A DNA stretch of 64,000 bases from Ktedonobacter racemifer DSM 44963 (GCF_000178855.1 NZ_ADVG01000001.1:1674001-1738000); one strand, 5' to 3'; positions 1 through 9,175 are shown, numbered from the stretch's first letter. A program made the numbers and translations. The notes: generated by a model from the letters alone, not told the origin.

Positions 1-1
1 G

Positions 2-847
2 GTGCGCCACTCGATTGAATATATCAAAGCGGGCGACGCCTTCCAGATCGTACCCTCGCAACGCTTCAGCCGCCGCATCACGGCTGACCCCTTTACGGTC
101 TACCGGGCGTTGCGCGCCATCAATCCCTCGCCCTATATGTTCTACCTCGACCTGCAAGACTTCTATGTGGTGGGGGCATCGCCAGAGCTACTGGTGCGCT
201 ACGAAGACGAGGAGGTTACGATTCGACCTATCGCAGGCACACGACCGCGTGGCGGAGACTACCTCAGCGATCAGCAACTGGCCGACGAGCTACGCCAGGA
301 CCCCAAGGAGCAGGCGGAGCACGTCATGCTGGTAGACCTGGGGCGCAACGATGTGGGACGCGTGAGCGAGCCTGGCAGCGTCAAGGTCGATGAATTCCTG
401 ACCATTGAGCGCTATTCGCATGTCATGCACCTGGTCTCGAACGTCACAGGCAAGCTGAGAGAGAATGTCTCGCCATTTGAGGCCCTGCGCGCGGGCTTCC
501 CGGCGGGAACGGTGTCGGGCGCGCCCAAGATTCGCGCCATGGAGATCATCAGCGAGCTGGAGGGTGACCAGCGCGGACTTTACGCGGGCGCAGTTGGCTA
601 CTTTAGTCATAATGGGAACCAGGAGACGGCCATTGCCCTGCGCACCATGGTAATCAAAGATAGTGTGGCCTATGTGCAGGCCGGTGGTGGCGTCGTCGCT
701 GACTCGGACCCAACCAAGGAATACCAGGAGAGCGTCAACAAGGCCCGCGCCCAGATGCGCGCCGTAGACGAGGCCGAGACCATTACGCGCGAATATCTCC
801 AGGCACATGCCGCCACGGTCGCGCTACCCAGTGGGAAGGACCAATAA
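2..847 (+). CDS. trpE: Anthranilate synthase component I, 3' part (TrpE)
   Basis: This is the C-terminal 281 residues of the chorismate-binding subunit, which makes anthranilate from chorismate together with TrpG. The 5' end lies outside the window, so the GTG at position 2 is an internal valine and not a start. Visible family motifs are PIAGTRPRG (about residues 76-84 of the visible part), [10 protein letters not shown] (110-119) and [10 protein letters not shown] (167-176), the usual chorismate/Mg2+ binding blocks. The stop codon lies one base before the trpG start, so the two subunits are probably translated in step. Being first in the visible order trpE-G-D-CF-B-x-A, it probably heads the operon; any leader or attenuator would be upstream and cannot be seen here. 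Confidence 0.97.
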   Translation: MRHSIEYIKAGDAFQIVPSQRFSRRITADPFTVYRALRAINPSPYMFYLDLQDFYVVGASPELLVRYEDEEVTIRPIAGTRPRGGDYLSDQQLADELRQDPKEQAEHVMLVDLGRNDVGRVSEPGSVKVDEFLTIERYSHVMHLVSNVTGKLRENVSPFEALRAGFPAGTVSGAPKIRAMEIISELEGDQRGLYAGAVGYFSHNGNQETAIALRTMVIKDSVAYVQAGGGVVADSDPTKEYQESVNKARAQMRAVDEAETITREYLQAHAATVALPSGKDQ

Positions 848-848
848 G

Positions 849-1412
849 ATGTTGCTGCTCATCGATAACTACGACAGCTTTACCTACAACCTCTACCAGT
901 ATCTGGCGGAGCTAGGCGCGGAAGTCCTCGTCAAACGCAATGACCAGATCACGCTTGACGAGATTGAGGAGCTCCATCCGGAGCACATTGTCATCTCGCC
1001 GGGACCCTGCACGCCAAATGAGGCAGGCATCTCGTGCCAGGTGATCGAGCGCTTTGGCGCGCGCACGCCGCTACTGGGGGTCTGCCTGGGACACCAGGCC
1101 ATTGGACAGGTGTATGGCGGCCGCGTCATCCGCGCCCCGGAGCCAGTGCATGGCAAAACCGCGCTCATGTATCACGATGACCAGGGCGTCTTTCAAGGAC
1201 TACCAAAACCCTTTGAGGCCACGCGCTACCATAGCCTCATCGTCGAGCGTGAAACCCTGCCAGAGACGCTGGAGATCACGGCCCAGACGGAGGACGGTCT
1301 GATCATGGGGCTGCGCCACCGCGAATATCCCGTGGAGGGCGTACAGTTCCACCCCGAGTCCATCATCACAACCGTAGGCAAAGAGTTATTACGCAATTTT
1401 TTAACCCGGTAA
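849..1412 (+). CDS. trpG: Anthranilate synthase component II, glutamine amidotransferase (TrpG)
   Basis: A 187-residue class I glutamine amidotransferase that supplies ammonia to TrpE. The ATG at 849 is chosen because it follows a GGAAGGA ribosome site and the protein then begins [11 protein letters not shown], the usual TrpG/PabA N-terminus; the open frame extends 14 codons further upstream, inside trpE. The triad is visible: Cys79 in [10 protein letters not shown], and His168 and Glu170 in QFHPES. Proteins of this family can also serve PabB for folate synthesis, so a dual role is possible, but its place between trpE and trpD favours tryptophan synthesis. Confidence 0.97.
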   Translation: MLLLIDNYDSFTYNLYQYLAELGAEVLVKRNDQITLDEIEELHPEHIVISPGPCTPNEAGISCQVIERFGARTPLLGVCLGHQAIGQVYGGRVIRAPEPVHGKTALMYHDDQGVFQGLPKPFEATRYHSLIVERETLPETLEITAQTEDGLIMGLRHREYPVEGVQFHPESIITTVGKELLRNFLTR

Positions 1413-1463
1413 GGACGCCTGGGGCGCAAGGCCGACAGGCAGAAAACGAGGAGAAAGCGAGCA

Positions 1464-2528
1464 ATGATTCGAGAGGCAATCGGGCATATCGCCAGCGGCG
1501 GTACCCTGAACGAAGGCGAAGCCGCCGAAGTCATGGAAGAACTGATGACGGGAGTCGCCACGCCCTCCCAGATGGGCGCATTCCTGGCGGTATTGCGTAT
1601 ACGCCCCGGTGGTGAGACTATTGAAGAGATCGCCGGAATGGCACATGTCATGCGCGAGAAGGCCGTCCAGGTCCATCTCGGCGAGCAGAGCCGGGCGCGA
1701 GCACTCGACACCTGCGGCACGGGTGGTGACCAGGCGGGAACCTTCAACGTCTCCACAGGCGCGGGCATTATCGCAGCGGCGGCCGGAGCAAAAGTCGCCA
1801 AGCATGGCAACCGCTCAGCCACCAGCCACTGTGGTAGCGCGGACGTACTGGAGGCCATGGGCATGAAGATCGACCTGGGGCCACAAGAGATCGCACGCTG
1901 CGTCGACGAGGTTGGCTTCGGCTTTATATTCTCACCGGCCTATCACCCGGCCATGAAGTATATTGGTCCAACCCGACGCGAAGTCGGCATTCGCACCATC
2001 TTCAACATTCTTGGCCCGCTCACCAACCCGGCGCACACCAGCTACCAGGTCCTGGGCGTTCCCGACCGCAGTGTGATGCGCAAGATGGGCGAGGTGCTCC
2101 TGCGCCTGGGTTGCCAGCATGCTCTCATCGTGCATGGGGCCGATGGCCTGGATGAATGCTCTCTGAGCGCGCCAACCTATGTCTGCGAGATACGCCAGGG
2201 CGCGGAAACGCGCGAATACAGCATCACGCCGGAGGACTTTGGCCTACCCCTGATCAGCGACCGCGCTGCCTTTAAGGGAGGAAACGCACCCGAGAGCGCC
2301 GAGATGCTACGCACGCTCCTCAGCGACTATAGCGACAACCCGAAGACGCACATGCTCTGCCTGAACGCGGGGGCGGCGCTCTACGCCAATGACCTTGCGC
2401 CTTCGATCCATGAAGGCATCAAACTTGCCCAGTCCACACTACGCGAGGGTAAAGCCAGGCGCACCCTCGCCGATGTTATAGAGTATACTCAGTTCTTATG
2501 CGGAAACCAACGTCACTCTCGTGACTAG
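1464..2528 (+). CDS. trpD: Anthranilate phosphoribosyltransferase (TrpD)
   Basis: A 354-residue enzyme that transfers phosphoribose from PRPP to anthranilate, the second step of the tryptophan branch. The PRPP-binding glycine loop DTCGTGGDQAGTFN and the KHGNRSATSHCGSAD block are intact. A GAGGAGAAAG ribosome site precedes the ATG. The last 8-10 codons, including the TAG stop, lie inside a dispersed intergenic repeat (2493-2552), so the extreme C-terminus (GNQRHSRD) is probably repeat-derived and not ancestral. Length is normal for the family. Confidence 0.97.
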   Translation: MIREAIGHIASGGTLNEGEAAEVMEELMTGVATPSQMGAFLAVLRIRPGGETIEEIAGMAHVMREKAVQVHLGEQSRARALDTCGTGGDQAGTFNVSTGAGIIAAAAGAKVAKHGNRSATSHCGSADVLEAMGMKIDLGPQEIARCVDEVGFGFIFSPAYHPAMKYIGPTRREVGIRTIFNILGPLTNPAHTSYQVLGVPDRSVMRKMGEVLLRLGCQHALIVHGADGLDECSLSAPTYVCEIRQGAETREYSITPEDFGLPLISDRAAFKGGNAPESAEMLRTLLSDYSDNPKTHMLCLNAGAALYANDLAPSIHEGIKLAQSTLREGKARRTLADVIEYTQFLCGNQRHSRD

Positions 2529-2552
2529 CGCTTCGCGCTCAGGTTTCCTAAT
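2493..2552 (+). repeat. Dispersed structured repeat, copy A (overlaps trpD end)
   Basis: The outer stem GGAAACC (2502-2508)/GGTTTCC (2542-2548) closes on two hairpins: GTCAC-TCTC-GTGAC (2512-2525) and AGCGC-TTC-GCGCT (2527-2539). The second hairpin and its spacing match copies at about 6922, 11555 and 49991. The trpD stop codon (2526-2528) sits between the two inner hairpins. The 3' side places the repeat just before the trpC ribosome site. Confidence 0.8.
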
Positions 2553-2566
2553 AGGGAGTCAGTCGA

Positions 2567-4018
2567 TTGCCAGGTAAAAATATGTTTCTTGATCGCATCG
2601 TCACACAAACGCGTCTCGACCTCGAAGCGCGTAAACGAGAGGTACCACTAGAGGAGCTACAGAGGCAGGCCAGCGAGCAGGAGCCGCCACGCGACTTCGT
2701 GAGGGCTTTCGAGCCACGCTCAGAGGTGCACTTGATCGCGGAGGTGAAGCGCGCCTCGCCCTCGAAGGGCATGCTCATCCATGATTTTACGGATACCACT
2801 CCCGTAGAGCTGGCCCGAACCTATGAAGCCAATGGGGCAGCGGTCATCTCAGTCCTTACCGAGCCGCATTTCTTCCTGGGTTCGCCCGCGTATTTACAGG
2901 CCATCAAACAGGCCGTGAAGATCCCGGTGTTGCGCAAAGATTTTATCATCGATGACTACCAGGTGTACGAGGCACGCGCCTGGGGTACGGACGCCATCCT
3001 GCTTATCTGCGCGCTGCTAGATGATACTCAGCTACGCCACCTGCTGGAGCTGGCGCGCACGCTGCACATGGAGTGCCTGGTCGAGGCGCATAGTGAGGAA
3101 GAGGTGCGGCGCGCCGTCGAGGCGGGGGCTATGGTTATTGGCGTCAATAGCCGCGACCTGGTGACCTTTAAAATGCACCCGGATCTCATTCGCGATATGC
3201 GCAAACAGATTCCCGCCGACCGCATTGTTATCGCCGAGAGCGGCATTCATAACGAGGGGGACGCCCGGCGCCTGGCGCGCTACGATGTCCAGGGTATGCT
3301 CGTTGGCGAATCCCTGGTCGTCTCCAGAGATGTGCCAGGGCAGATCCAGAGTCTTCTGCGAGGGGCAAACGCGAGCACGCAGGTCAAGATCTGTGGCCTA
3401 CGCCAGGCGGAACATATTACCACGGCCATTGAGGCGGGGGCGGACCTGCTCGGCTTCATCTTTCATGAGCCAAGCCACCGCTATATTGAGCCTGCCCACG
3501 TCCGCGAGATCTTAGCGAGCAGCAGCTACGCTCAGCGCCTGGAGAAGGGGCAGCGCGTGCCTGACCTCGTTGGGGTCTTCGTCAACAAGGAGGCCAGCTT
3601 TATCAACGACGTTGTGGAGGAGGCTGGCTTGCAATATGTACAGCTTCATGGGAATGAGACAGCCGAGTTCTGTCAGCGTATCAAACGGCCCGTCATCAAA
3701 GCCTTGAGCCTGCGTACGGAGGATGACCTGGCGAGGTTGCGAGATTATCGCGAGGTTTCGTGGCGGCTCCTGCTGGACACGCCAACGCCACAGTGGGGCG
3801 GAACAGGCGAGGTCTCGGACTGGCAACTGGCCCGCCAGGCAGCACAGGGGCAACGCATCTTCCTGGCGGGCGGTTTGACGCCTGAGAACGTCAGCGAGGC
3901 CATCACACAGGTTCAGCCCTGGGGCGTCGATGTCAGCAGCGGCGTTGAAAGCGAGAAACAGAAAGATCCCGAGAAAATTCTGCGCTTCCTGAGCCAGGTA
4001 CGCACCAGCCAGCGCTAA
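2567..4018 (+). CDS. trpCF: Fused indole-3-glycerol phosphate synthase / phosphoribosylanthranilate isomerase (TrpC-TrpF)
   Basis: A 483-residue bifunctional enzyme that performs the isomerase and then the synthase step between TrpD and TrpA. Residues 1 to about 262 are TrpC, with AEVKRASPSKG and the ESGI phosphate-binding end. From about residue 273 the second barrel starts with VKICGL, the TrpF signature, and ends in LAGGLTPENV and DVSSGVE. The TTG at 2567 is preferred because AGGGAG lies 8-10 bases upstream; an ATG at 2582 is the alternative. Fused TrpC-TrpF is known from enterobacteria and arose more than once. No stop or frameshift separates the domains. Confidence 0.96.
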   Translation: MPGKNMFLDRIVTQTRLDLEARKREVPLEELQRQASEQEPPRDFVRAFEPRSEVHLIAEVKRASPSKGMLIHDFTDTTPVELARTYEANGAAVISVLTEPHFFLGSPAYLQAIKQAVKIPVLRKDFIIDDYQVYEARAWGTDAILLICALLDDTQLRHLLELARTLHMECLVEAHSEEEVRRAVEAGAMVIGVNSRDLVTFKMHPDLIRDMRKQIPADRIVIAESGIHNEGDARRLARYDVQGMLVGESLVVSRDVPGQIQSLLRGANASTQVKICGLRQAEHITTAIEAGADLLGFIFHEPSHRYIEPAHVREILASSSYAQRLEKGQRVPDLVGVFVNKEASFINDVVEEAGLQYVQLHGNETAEFCQRIKRPVIKALSLRTEDDLARLRDYREVSWRLLLDTPTPQWGGTGEVSDWQLARQAAQGQRIFLAGGLTPENVSEAITQVQPWGVDVSSGVESEKQKDPEKILRFLSQVRTSQR

Positions 4019-4056
4019 GCACATAATTCTGGAACGACTAGAAAGAGATACTACGC

Positions 4057-5295
4057 ATGCAAGCACAAGAGGAAAAGACGCCACAGTATCAGCACCAGCG
4101 CTATCCCGATCAGCGGGGACGCTTTGGCGAGTATGGCGGCCAGTTTATCCCTGAGAGCCTCTCCACGGCCTTTGCCGAGCTGGAAGCGGCCTATGAGAAG
4201 GCACGCAAAGATCCAGCCTTCCAGGCCGAGCTAGAGGCGTACCTGCGGCACTATGTGGGTCGTCCCACACCACTCTACTACGTCCCTCGCTTCTCAAAGC
4301 TCGTCGCACCAGATGTCAAGGTCTATCTCAAGCGCGAGGACCTGGCGCATACGGGCGCACATAAGATCAACAACGCCCTGGGGCAGGCGCTCCTGGCGAA
4401 GCGCATGGGTAAGCAGCGTATTATCGCGGAGACGGGCGCGGGCCAGCACGGCGTCGCCACGGCCACGGTCTGCGCCATGTTGGGGCTAGAATGCATCATC
4501 TACATGGGGTCCGTCGATATCGAGCGACAATCGCTCAACGTCTTTCGCATGAAGCTCCTGGGGGCCGAGGTACGCTCAGTCGATACTGGCTCGCGCACAC
4601 TTAAAGACGCCATTAATGAAGCTTTCCGCGATTGGGTCGCCAATGCCGAAAGCACCTTCTACCTCTTTGGCACCGCCGCAGGTCCCCATCCCTATCCTCT
4701 AATCGTGCGCGACTTCCAATCTGTCATCGGTACCGAGGCGCGCGAGCAGATTCAAGATTTTGAGGGACGACTCCCCGACATGATCCTGGCCTGCGTGGGA
4801 GGCGGCAGCAACGCCATAGGCATCTTCTACCCCTTCGCCGATGCCAGCGAGGTCAAGTTAATCGGCGTGGAGGCCGGTGGGCGCAGCATGGAGCAGGGAG
4901 AACACGCGGCCACGCTCGTCGCGGGAACGCCAGGTGTGCTACATGGAGCCATGAGCTACCTACTCCAGAATGAGGATGGGCAGGTCTTTGACACACACAG
5001 CATCTCGGCAGGCCTGGACTATCCCGGCGTCGGGCCAGAGCATAGCTATATGAAAGACAGCGGGCGTGCCACCTATGGAGCCGCCAGCGATGCCACCGCC
5101 CTGCGCGGCCTGCAAGAACTGAGCCGGACCGAAGGTATCATTCCAGCCCTGGAGTCATCGCACGCGCTTGGCTACCTGCTAGAGATGGGAGAGCGCGGCG
5201 AGATCGTCCCAGGCTCACTCATCCTCGTCAACCTCTCCGGACGTGGTGATAAGGATATGATCACCGTCGCGAAGGCGCTGAACGTAAGCCTGTAG
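4057..5295 (+). CDS. trpB: Tryptophan synthase beta subunit (TrpB)
   Basis: A 412-residue PLP enzyme that condenses indole with serine. The PLP lysine is K103 in [10 protein letters not shown], and the cofactor phosphate loop GGGSNAIG is present. The start of the conserved fold, [13 protein letters not shown], marks it as the ordinary TrpB1 form and not TrpB2. It starts 38 bases after trpCF and is followed after 22 bases by the B3/4-domain gene, not directly by trpA as in most trp operons. Confidence 0.97.
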   Translation: MQAQEEKTPQYQHQRYPDQRGRFGEYGGQFIPESLSTAFAELEAAYEKARKDPAFQAELEAYLRHYVGRPTPLYYVPRFSKLVAPDVKVYLKREDLAHTGAHKINNALGQALLAKRMGKQRIIAETGAGQHGVATATVCAMLGLECIIYMGSVDIERQSLNVFRMKLLGAEVRSVDTGSRTLKDAINEAFRDWVANAESTFYLFGTAAGPHPYPLIVRDFQSVIGTEAREQIQDFEGRLPDMILACVGGGSNAIGIFYPFADASEVKLIGVEAGGRSMEQGEHAATLVAGTPGVLHGAMSYLLQNEDGQVFDTHSISAGLDYPGVGPEHSYMKDSGRATYGAASDATALRGLQELSRTEGIIPALESSHALGYLLEMGERGEIVPGSLILVNLSGRGDKDMITVAKALNVSL

Positions 5296-5317
5296 AAACA
5301 GAAGGGAAAAGGGCGAC

Positions 5318-6049
5318 ATGATGTCATTTGGCTACAGCGCGGATCTGCTGGCACGCTATCCCCAGGTAGTTGGGGGCGTAATCCTGGCCCGTGGGCTACG
5401 CAACGGCCCTACACCTGAAAAGCTGCGTGATACTTACATCAACGAGCAGCAAGCGGTTATACAACGCATTGGCAAGACGCCGCTCAGCCAGTTACCATCC
5501 CTGGCGGCCTGGCGTGCTGCCTTTCGCGGCTTTGGTGTCGAGCCTACGCAGTACCGCAGCGCCGCCGAGGCCCTGCTGCGCCGCCTGACCAAGAAGGGAG
5601 ATATTCCCTGCATCAATACCCTGGTGGATATTGGCAACCTGGTCAGCATCCGCTATGGCCTGCCAGTCGCGGTCTTTGATATTCAGTCCATCACCGGCAA
5701 GGTCACCGTCCACTTCGCGGATGGCAGCGAGCGCTACATCCTGCTTGGCGCAGACGAAGTCGAGCATCCCGAGATAGGCGAGGTCGTATTCTCGGATGAG
5801 CAAGGCCTGGTCATCGCGAGACGCTGGTGTTGGCGCCAGAGTGAGCCAAGCGCAGCGCAGGAGAGCACGACCAGCGCCATCATTACTATTGAGGCGCATC
5901 ATGCCGAGGGGCGAACAGACATTGAGCAGGCCCTGACAGAGCTTCAGGAGCTACTACGCACTTACGCGGCAGGAGACGAAACACGGCTCACCGCAACCAT
6001 CCTGGACGCCAGCCATCCCAGGATAACGGACGAAGCAAACGAGGAGTGA
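5318..6049 (+). CDS. B3/4 (tRNA-binding-like) domain protein inside the trp operon
   Basis: A 243-residue protein whose core (about residues 50-170) looks like the B3/B4 domain of phenylalanyl-tRNA synthetase beta chain, as found in stand-alone bacterial proteins. Supporting stretches are FRGFGVEPTQYRSAAEALLRR, NTLVDIGNLVSIRYGLPVA and ERYILLGADEVEHP. Stand-alone members are thought to act on amino acids or mischarged tRNA, but their function is not settled. The gene lies 22 bases after trpB and 13 bases before trpA, so it must be co-transcribed with them. Two ATGs in tandem (5318 and 5321) follow an AGAAGGGAAAAGGG purine tract. Confidence 0.8.
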   Translation: MMSFGYSADLLARYPQVVGGVILARGLRNGPTPEKLRDTYINEQQAVIQRIGKTPLSQLPSLAAWRAAFRGFGVEPTQYRSAAEALLRRLTKKGDIPCINTLVDIGNLVSIRYGLPVAVFDIQSITGKVTVHFADGSERYILLGADEVEHPEIGEVVFSDEQGLVIARRWCWRQSEPSAAQESTTSAIITIEAHHAEGRTDIEQALTELQELLRTYAAGDETRLTATILDASHPRITDEANEE

Positions 6050-6062
6050 TTTGGAGTAATTT

Positions 6063-6917
6063 ATGGAGAGACAACAGGAGACCATCGCGTCGCCAGCGGC
6101 ACGCATCACACACGCCTTTGAGCGCGCCAAAGAAGAGAGACGGGGCGCACTGATCCCCTACTTTATGTGTGGTTATCCCAACGAAGAGCAGAGCGTGCGC
6201 GTTATCCAGGCGGCCATAGAGGGGGGGGCAGACATCATTGAGCTAGGATTGCCCTTCAGCGATCCTCTGGCCGATGGCGCGACCATCCAGCACGCAGGAC
6301 ACGTCGCCCTCGAACGCGGGATGTCGATTCGCGGCTGCATGCGCATCGCGGAACGCATCTCCGCTCAAAGCAAGACGCCGCTTGTCTTTATGGGCTACTA
6401 CAACCCGATTCTGGCCTATGGGCTGGAGCGCTTCTGCGCCGAGGCGCTCCAGCGTGGGGTTTGTGGTATCATCGTACCAGACCTCCCCCCAGACGAAGCA
6501 GAACCGTTGCGCGAGGCAGCCACTCGCCATGGCCTCGCCCTTATCTTCCTCATCCCCCCAACCATTAAGGATGAGCGTATGGAGCGGGTCGTCGAACTGG
6601 TCGCGCAGGGACCGGGCGGATTTGTCTACTGCGTCTCTTTGAGTGGTGTCACTGGCGCACGCACAGAGCTTCCAGCGCATCTACAGAGCTTTATCGCGCG
6701 CATCCGGCGCTATACCGAACCCAAACAGGTACCTATCGCGGTCGGCTTTGGGCTCTCGACTCCTGAGCATATCGCGCAGATCAGTCGCATAGCCGATGGA
6801 GCGGTTGTGGGTAGCGCGTTGGTCAACCTGATCGACCGCTCTAGCGAAGAGGAGCAACCTGGGGCAGTCAAAAGCTATATCCAGAGTCTGCACCAGGGAA
6901 CCAGGAGTAATCAATAA
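6063..6917 (+). CDS. trpA: Tryptophan synthase alpha subunit (TrpA)
   Basis: A 284-residue TIM-barrel lyase that releases indole from indole-3-glycerol phosphate and channels it to TrpB. The catalytic pair is Glu60 in IIELGLPFSDP and Asp71 in PLADGATIQ, with the family's usual 11-residue spacing. The phosphate-binding region GFGLSTPEH and VVGSALV are also present. It begins 13 bases after the B3/4 gene with TTGGAG as ribosome site. An N-terminal extension of about 12 residues precedes the normal start of the family. Confidence 0.97.
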   Translation: MERQQETIASPAARITHAFERAKEERRGALIPYFMCGYPNEEQSVRVIQAAIEGGADIIELGLPFSDPLADGATIQHAGHVALERGMSIRGCMRIAERISAQSKTPLVFMGYYNPILAYGLERFCAEALQRGVCGIIVPDLPPDEAEPLREAATRHGLALIFLIPPTIKDERMERVVELVAQGPGGFVYCVSLSGVTGARTELPAHLQSFIARIRRYTEPKQVPIAVGFGLSTPEHIAQISRIADGAVVGSALVNLIDRSSEEEQPGAVKSYIQSLHQGTRSNQ

Positions 6918-6921
6918 GATC

Positions 6922-6985
6922 TTATTCCGAACCCCAACGCCACTGGCGTGTCTAGCGCTTCGCGCTCAGGGTGTTCGGAGAAGAA
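6922..6985 (+). repeat. Dispersed structured repeat, copy B
   Basis: It begins TTATTCCGAACCCC and ends GGGTGTTCGGAGAAG. The inner hairpins are ACGCC-ACT-GGCGT (6937-6949) and AGCGC-TTC-GCGCT (6954-6966). The first inner hairpin has compensatory changes relative to copy D (GTCGC/GCGAC), which supports a conserved fold and not just conserved sequence. It lies directly after the trpA stop. Confidence 0.8.
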
Positions 6986-7043
6986 GAGGGACATTTGCCT
7001 AGATGAACTGGGCAAAATAGGAAACAAAAAGGGAGGGAATGTG

Positions 7044-7114
7044 GTTGTGGGCGTGGTATATATGCTGGCCCGCTACTTGCGTATGCGGCTACTTGCATAT
7101 ACCACGCCCACAAC
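7044..7114. terminator. Long hairpin after trpA
   Basis: Perfect 18-bp arms at 7044-7061 and 7097-7114 with a 35-base loop that can itself fold (GCCCGC with GCGGC). There is no U-tract. It lies in the 321-base gap between trpA and aroH, together with repeat copy B, and may end or dampen trp transcription. Confidence 0.5.
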
Positions 7115-7238
7115 AGTAGCATCGCGGGCTGGAAGAACCTTGCCTTCATCCCTTACAATGGAGACACTTTCGTTCTTGCTTACCAGTGTTTCTGGTCGAG
7201 AAGGGCGAGTATTTAACCGGTAAAGGGGTGAAAGCATA

Positions 7239-7610
7239 GTGGTCTACTGTCGAGGAATACGTGGCGCAACAACGGTCAAGAAAAACACCGAGGAGGAGAT
7301 CTGTAGGGCAACCAGAGAGCTGTTGGAGCATCTCGTCAGCGAGAATGAGCTTCAGCTTGAAGACATCGCCAGCGCGCTCTTCACGCTGACCGAGGATCTT
7401 GATGCCTGCTTCCCCGCGAAAGCGGCACGCGAGATCGGTTGGACCGAGGTACCGCTGATGTGCGCACGCGAGATTCCCGTGCCTGAGAGCCTGGGAATGT
7501 GCATCCGCGTCCTGCTGCATGTCAACAGCACGCGCAGCAACGCCGAGATGCGTCACGTGTATTTGCACGAAGCTATCCGCCTGCGCCCAAGCTACGGTCT
7601 ACACAAATAG
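7239..7610 (+). CDS. aroH: Chorismate mutase, AroH type
   Basis: A 123-residue monofunctional chorismate mutase of the Bacillus AroH (trimeric, mixed-fold) type, converting chorismate to prephenate. Diagnostic parts are the N-terminal [35 protein letters not shown] and the C-terminal [15 protein letters not shown]. The start is GTG at 7239, after AAAGGGGTGAAAG. The enzyme sets the branch between tryptophan and Phe/Tyr, so its place beside the trp genes and DAHP synthase fits. Repeat copy C separates it from the DAHP synthase. Confidence 0.95.
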   Translation: MVYCRGIRGATTVKKNTEEEICRATRELLEHLVSENELQLEDIASALFTLTEDLDACFPAKAAREIGWTEVPLMCAREIPVPESLGMCIRVLLHVNSTRSNAEMRHVYLHEAIRLRPSYGLHK

Positions 7611-7692
7611 GGCGTGTAGGCCAGATAGAGGTCCAGGCAGGCTCAAGTTATTGTTATTCATCACCGACAGAGAAAAGCAGGTTGGTGACAAA

Positions 7693-7760
7693 GATCTTAT
7701 TCCGAAACCCAACCCTCATTCGGGGGCAAGCACGCTCAGGGATTTCGGAGAAGAAGTAAG
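7693..7760 (+). repeat. Dispersed structured repeat, copy C (variant core)
   Basis: The outer ends are the same as in the other copies: TTATTCCGAAACCC and AGGGATTTCGGAGAAGAAGTAAG-like, with one bulged A. The inner part is different: a single arm with CCCTCATTCGGGGG in place of the two usual hairpins. A related insert occurs in copy E, so the repeat family appears modular. Confidence 0.7.
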
Positions 7761-7860
7761 TTGTATCGACCCGGCAATTATGACAAGGTGGTCACGGTGG
7801 CCGGAGCGCGAGCGCTGTTTGCTCGTACTCAATTGTTTGCGAGAAGAAGGAGAAGGACTC

Positions 7861-8940
7861 ATGATTGTCGTTATGAAAGCGCATAGTAATAACGAAGAGA
7901 TACAGCACGTATTGAAATTTTTGCAGAACCATGGACTTTCGGGACACCTCTCACAGGGCGTCGAGCGCACCGTTATTGGTGTGCTGGGGCAAACCGGCAA
8001 CGCGGGCCTGCCCAGTGGCATCGGTGGCATCACCCCTGGCCTGGAAGACTCTCTCGAGGGCCTGCCCGGCGTAGACAACGTTCTACGCGTCTCCAAGCCA
8101 TACAAGCTTGCCAGCCGCGAGTTTCACCCTGAGAATACCACGGTCGAGGTACCCGTGGCCTGTGTCGCCGATGGCAGTGTCACAATTGGCGGCAAAGACG
8201 TCGTCATGATGGCGGGTCCCTGCACAGTCGAGACGGAGAAGCAGTTGATGACCGCCGCCGAGGCCGTGCGCAAGGCTGGAGCCGTCATCCTGCGTGGTGG
8301 TGCCTTCAAGCCCTCAACCTCCCCCTACGGCTTCCGTGGCCTAGGTGAGAAGGGCCTTCAACTGCTGGCAAAGGCGCGCCACGAGTTTGGCATGGCCGTA
8401 ATTACCGAGGTCATGACCCCATCCGATGTAGCCATGGTCTGCGAGTACGCTGACATTCTCCAGATCGGCACGCGTAACATGCAGAACTACATGCTCCTGG
8501 ACGAGATTGGGCGCACCAACAAGCCCGTCGTACTGAAGCGTGGCATGTCGGCGACCATCGAAGAGTGGCTGCTGGCGGCTGAATACGTGCTCTCACAGGG
8601 CAATAAAAACGTTATCCTCTGTGAGCGCGGCATCCGTACCTTCGAGAAGGCGACCCGCAACACAATGGACATCAGCGCCATCCCCGTCGCGAAGACGCTC
8701 TCGCACCTGCCGATCATCTCAGATCCCAGCCAGGGCACAGGTCACCGTCACCTGGTGGGACCGATGACGCTGGCCTCTATCGCCGCGGGAACCGACGCCC
8801 TCCTGATCGAGGTACACCCCAATCCCGACGAGGCGCTGAAGGACGGCGCACAGTCGTTGACCATTCAGCAGTTCAACGAACTGATGCCACAGGCGCAAGC
8901 AGTGGCACACGCCATCGGCCGCGACTTCATTACACGCTAG
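7861..8940 (+). CDS. aroF: 3-deoxy-7-phosphoheptulonate (DAHP) synthase
   Basis: A 359-residue enzyme of the AroA-I-beta group that makes DAHP from PEP and erythrose 4-phosphate, the entry step of the shikimate pathway. The first ~90 residues form a ferredoxin-like regulatory domain ([14 protein letters not shown] and so on), as in Thermotoga DAHP synthase. The catalytic barrel follows, with [39 protein letters not shown] and DPSQGTGH. The ATG at 7861 has a clear AAGGAGAAGG ribosome site. The frame stays open upstream to 7519, but that stretch crosses repeat copy C and is not protein-like. Confidence 0.96.
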   Translation: MIVVMKAHSNNEEIQHVLKFLQNHGLSGHLSQGVERTVIGVLGQTGNAGLPSGIGGITPGLEDSLEGLPGVDNVLRVSKPYKLASREFHPENTTVEVPVACVADGSVTIGGKDVVMMAGPCTVETEKQLMTAAEAVRKAGAVILRGGAFKPSTSPYGFRGLGEKGLQLLAKARHEFGMAVITEVMTPSDVAMVCEYADILQIGTRNMQNYMLLDEIGRTNKPVVLKRGMSATIEEWLLAAEYVLSQGNKNVILCERGIRTFEKATRNTMDISAIPVAKTLSHLPIISDPSQGTGHRHLVGPMTLASIAAGTDALLIEVHPNPDEALKDGAQSLTIQQFNELMPQAQAVAHAIGRDFITR

Positions 8941-8952
8941 GCGCGACAAAAG

Positions 8953-9010
8953 CTCCAGGGCTGCATGAGACGGGTTCTCATCTTGAGGACCTGACTCACA
9001 CAGCCCCTGG
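8953..9010 (+). terminator. Probable terminator after DAHP synthase
   Basis: CTCCAGGGCTG pairs with CAGCCCCTGGA (9001-9011) with one bulged C, and ATGAGA/TCTCAT forms an inner hairpin (8965-8981). The stem base is followed by an A-run and not a U-run, so assignment as a terminator is tentative. Confidence 0.45.
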
Positions 9011-9026
9011 AAAAATGCAGAATATC

Positions 9027-9035
9027 TGGTATACT
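9027..9035 (+). promoter_or_regulatory. Extended -10 promoter for the riboswitch transcript
   Basis: TGGTATACT is a good extended -10 element (TG at 9027-9028, TATACT at 9030-9035). No convincing -35 is seen, which extended -10 promoters tolerate. Transcription from about 9042 would include the whole aptamer at 9061. Confidence 0.5.
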
Positions 9036-9060
9036 GGAAGAAGAAAGTAGACACATTCCG

Positions 9061-9175
9061 TGTTCTCTCGGTAACTGGCGCGTACGTGGATTACCACGGG
9101 GAAGCCTGGAGAACAGTTTAATTTATGTATCAGCCGCTCGCCTGGGCTGGGCACCAGATTGATGGTGCCTTTTTT
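9061..9175 (+). promoter_or_regulatory. ZTP (pfl) riboswitch with intrinsic terminator
   Basis: The conserved parts of the ZTP/pfl aptamer are present in order. P1 is TGTTCTC (9061-9067)/GAGAACA (9109-9115), followed by GGTAACTGGCG. P2 is CGTGG (9085-9089)/CCACG (9094-9098), followed by GGGGAAGC. After a linker comes the pseudoknot element CCGCTCGCCTGGGC (9134-9147). Immediately downstream is a textbook intrinsic terminator: GGCACCA (9150-9156)/TGGTGCC (9163-9169) followed by six T (9170-9175). The closeness of the pseudoknot strand to the terminator stem suggests an ON switch, in which ZTP/ZMP binding prevents termination. The regulated gene starts at 9203. Confidence 0.9.

Noticed and set aside
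2..4. GTG start of trpE at position 2
   Set aside because: The protein is cut by the window edge; TrpE needs about 200 more residues upstream.
290..808. 172-codon minus-strand frame inside trpE
   Set aside because: Antisense to clear TrpE motifs; typical shadow frame of GC-rich coding DNA.
7519..7860. N-terminal extension of the DAHP synthase frame
   Set aside because: The 114 extra codons cross repeat copy C and show no protein-like conservation; the ATG at 7861 has a strong ribosome site and matches the family start.
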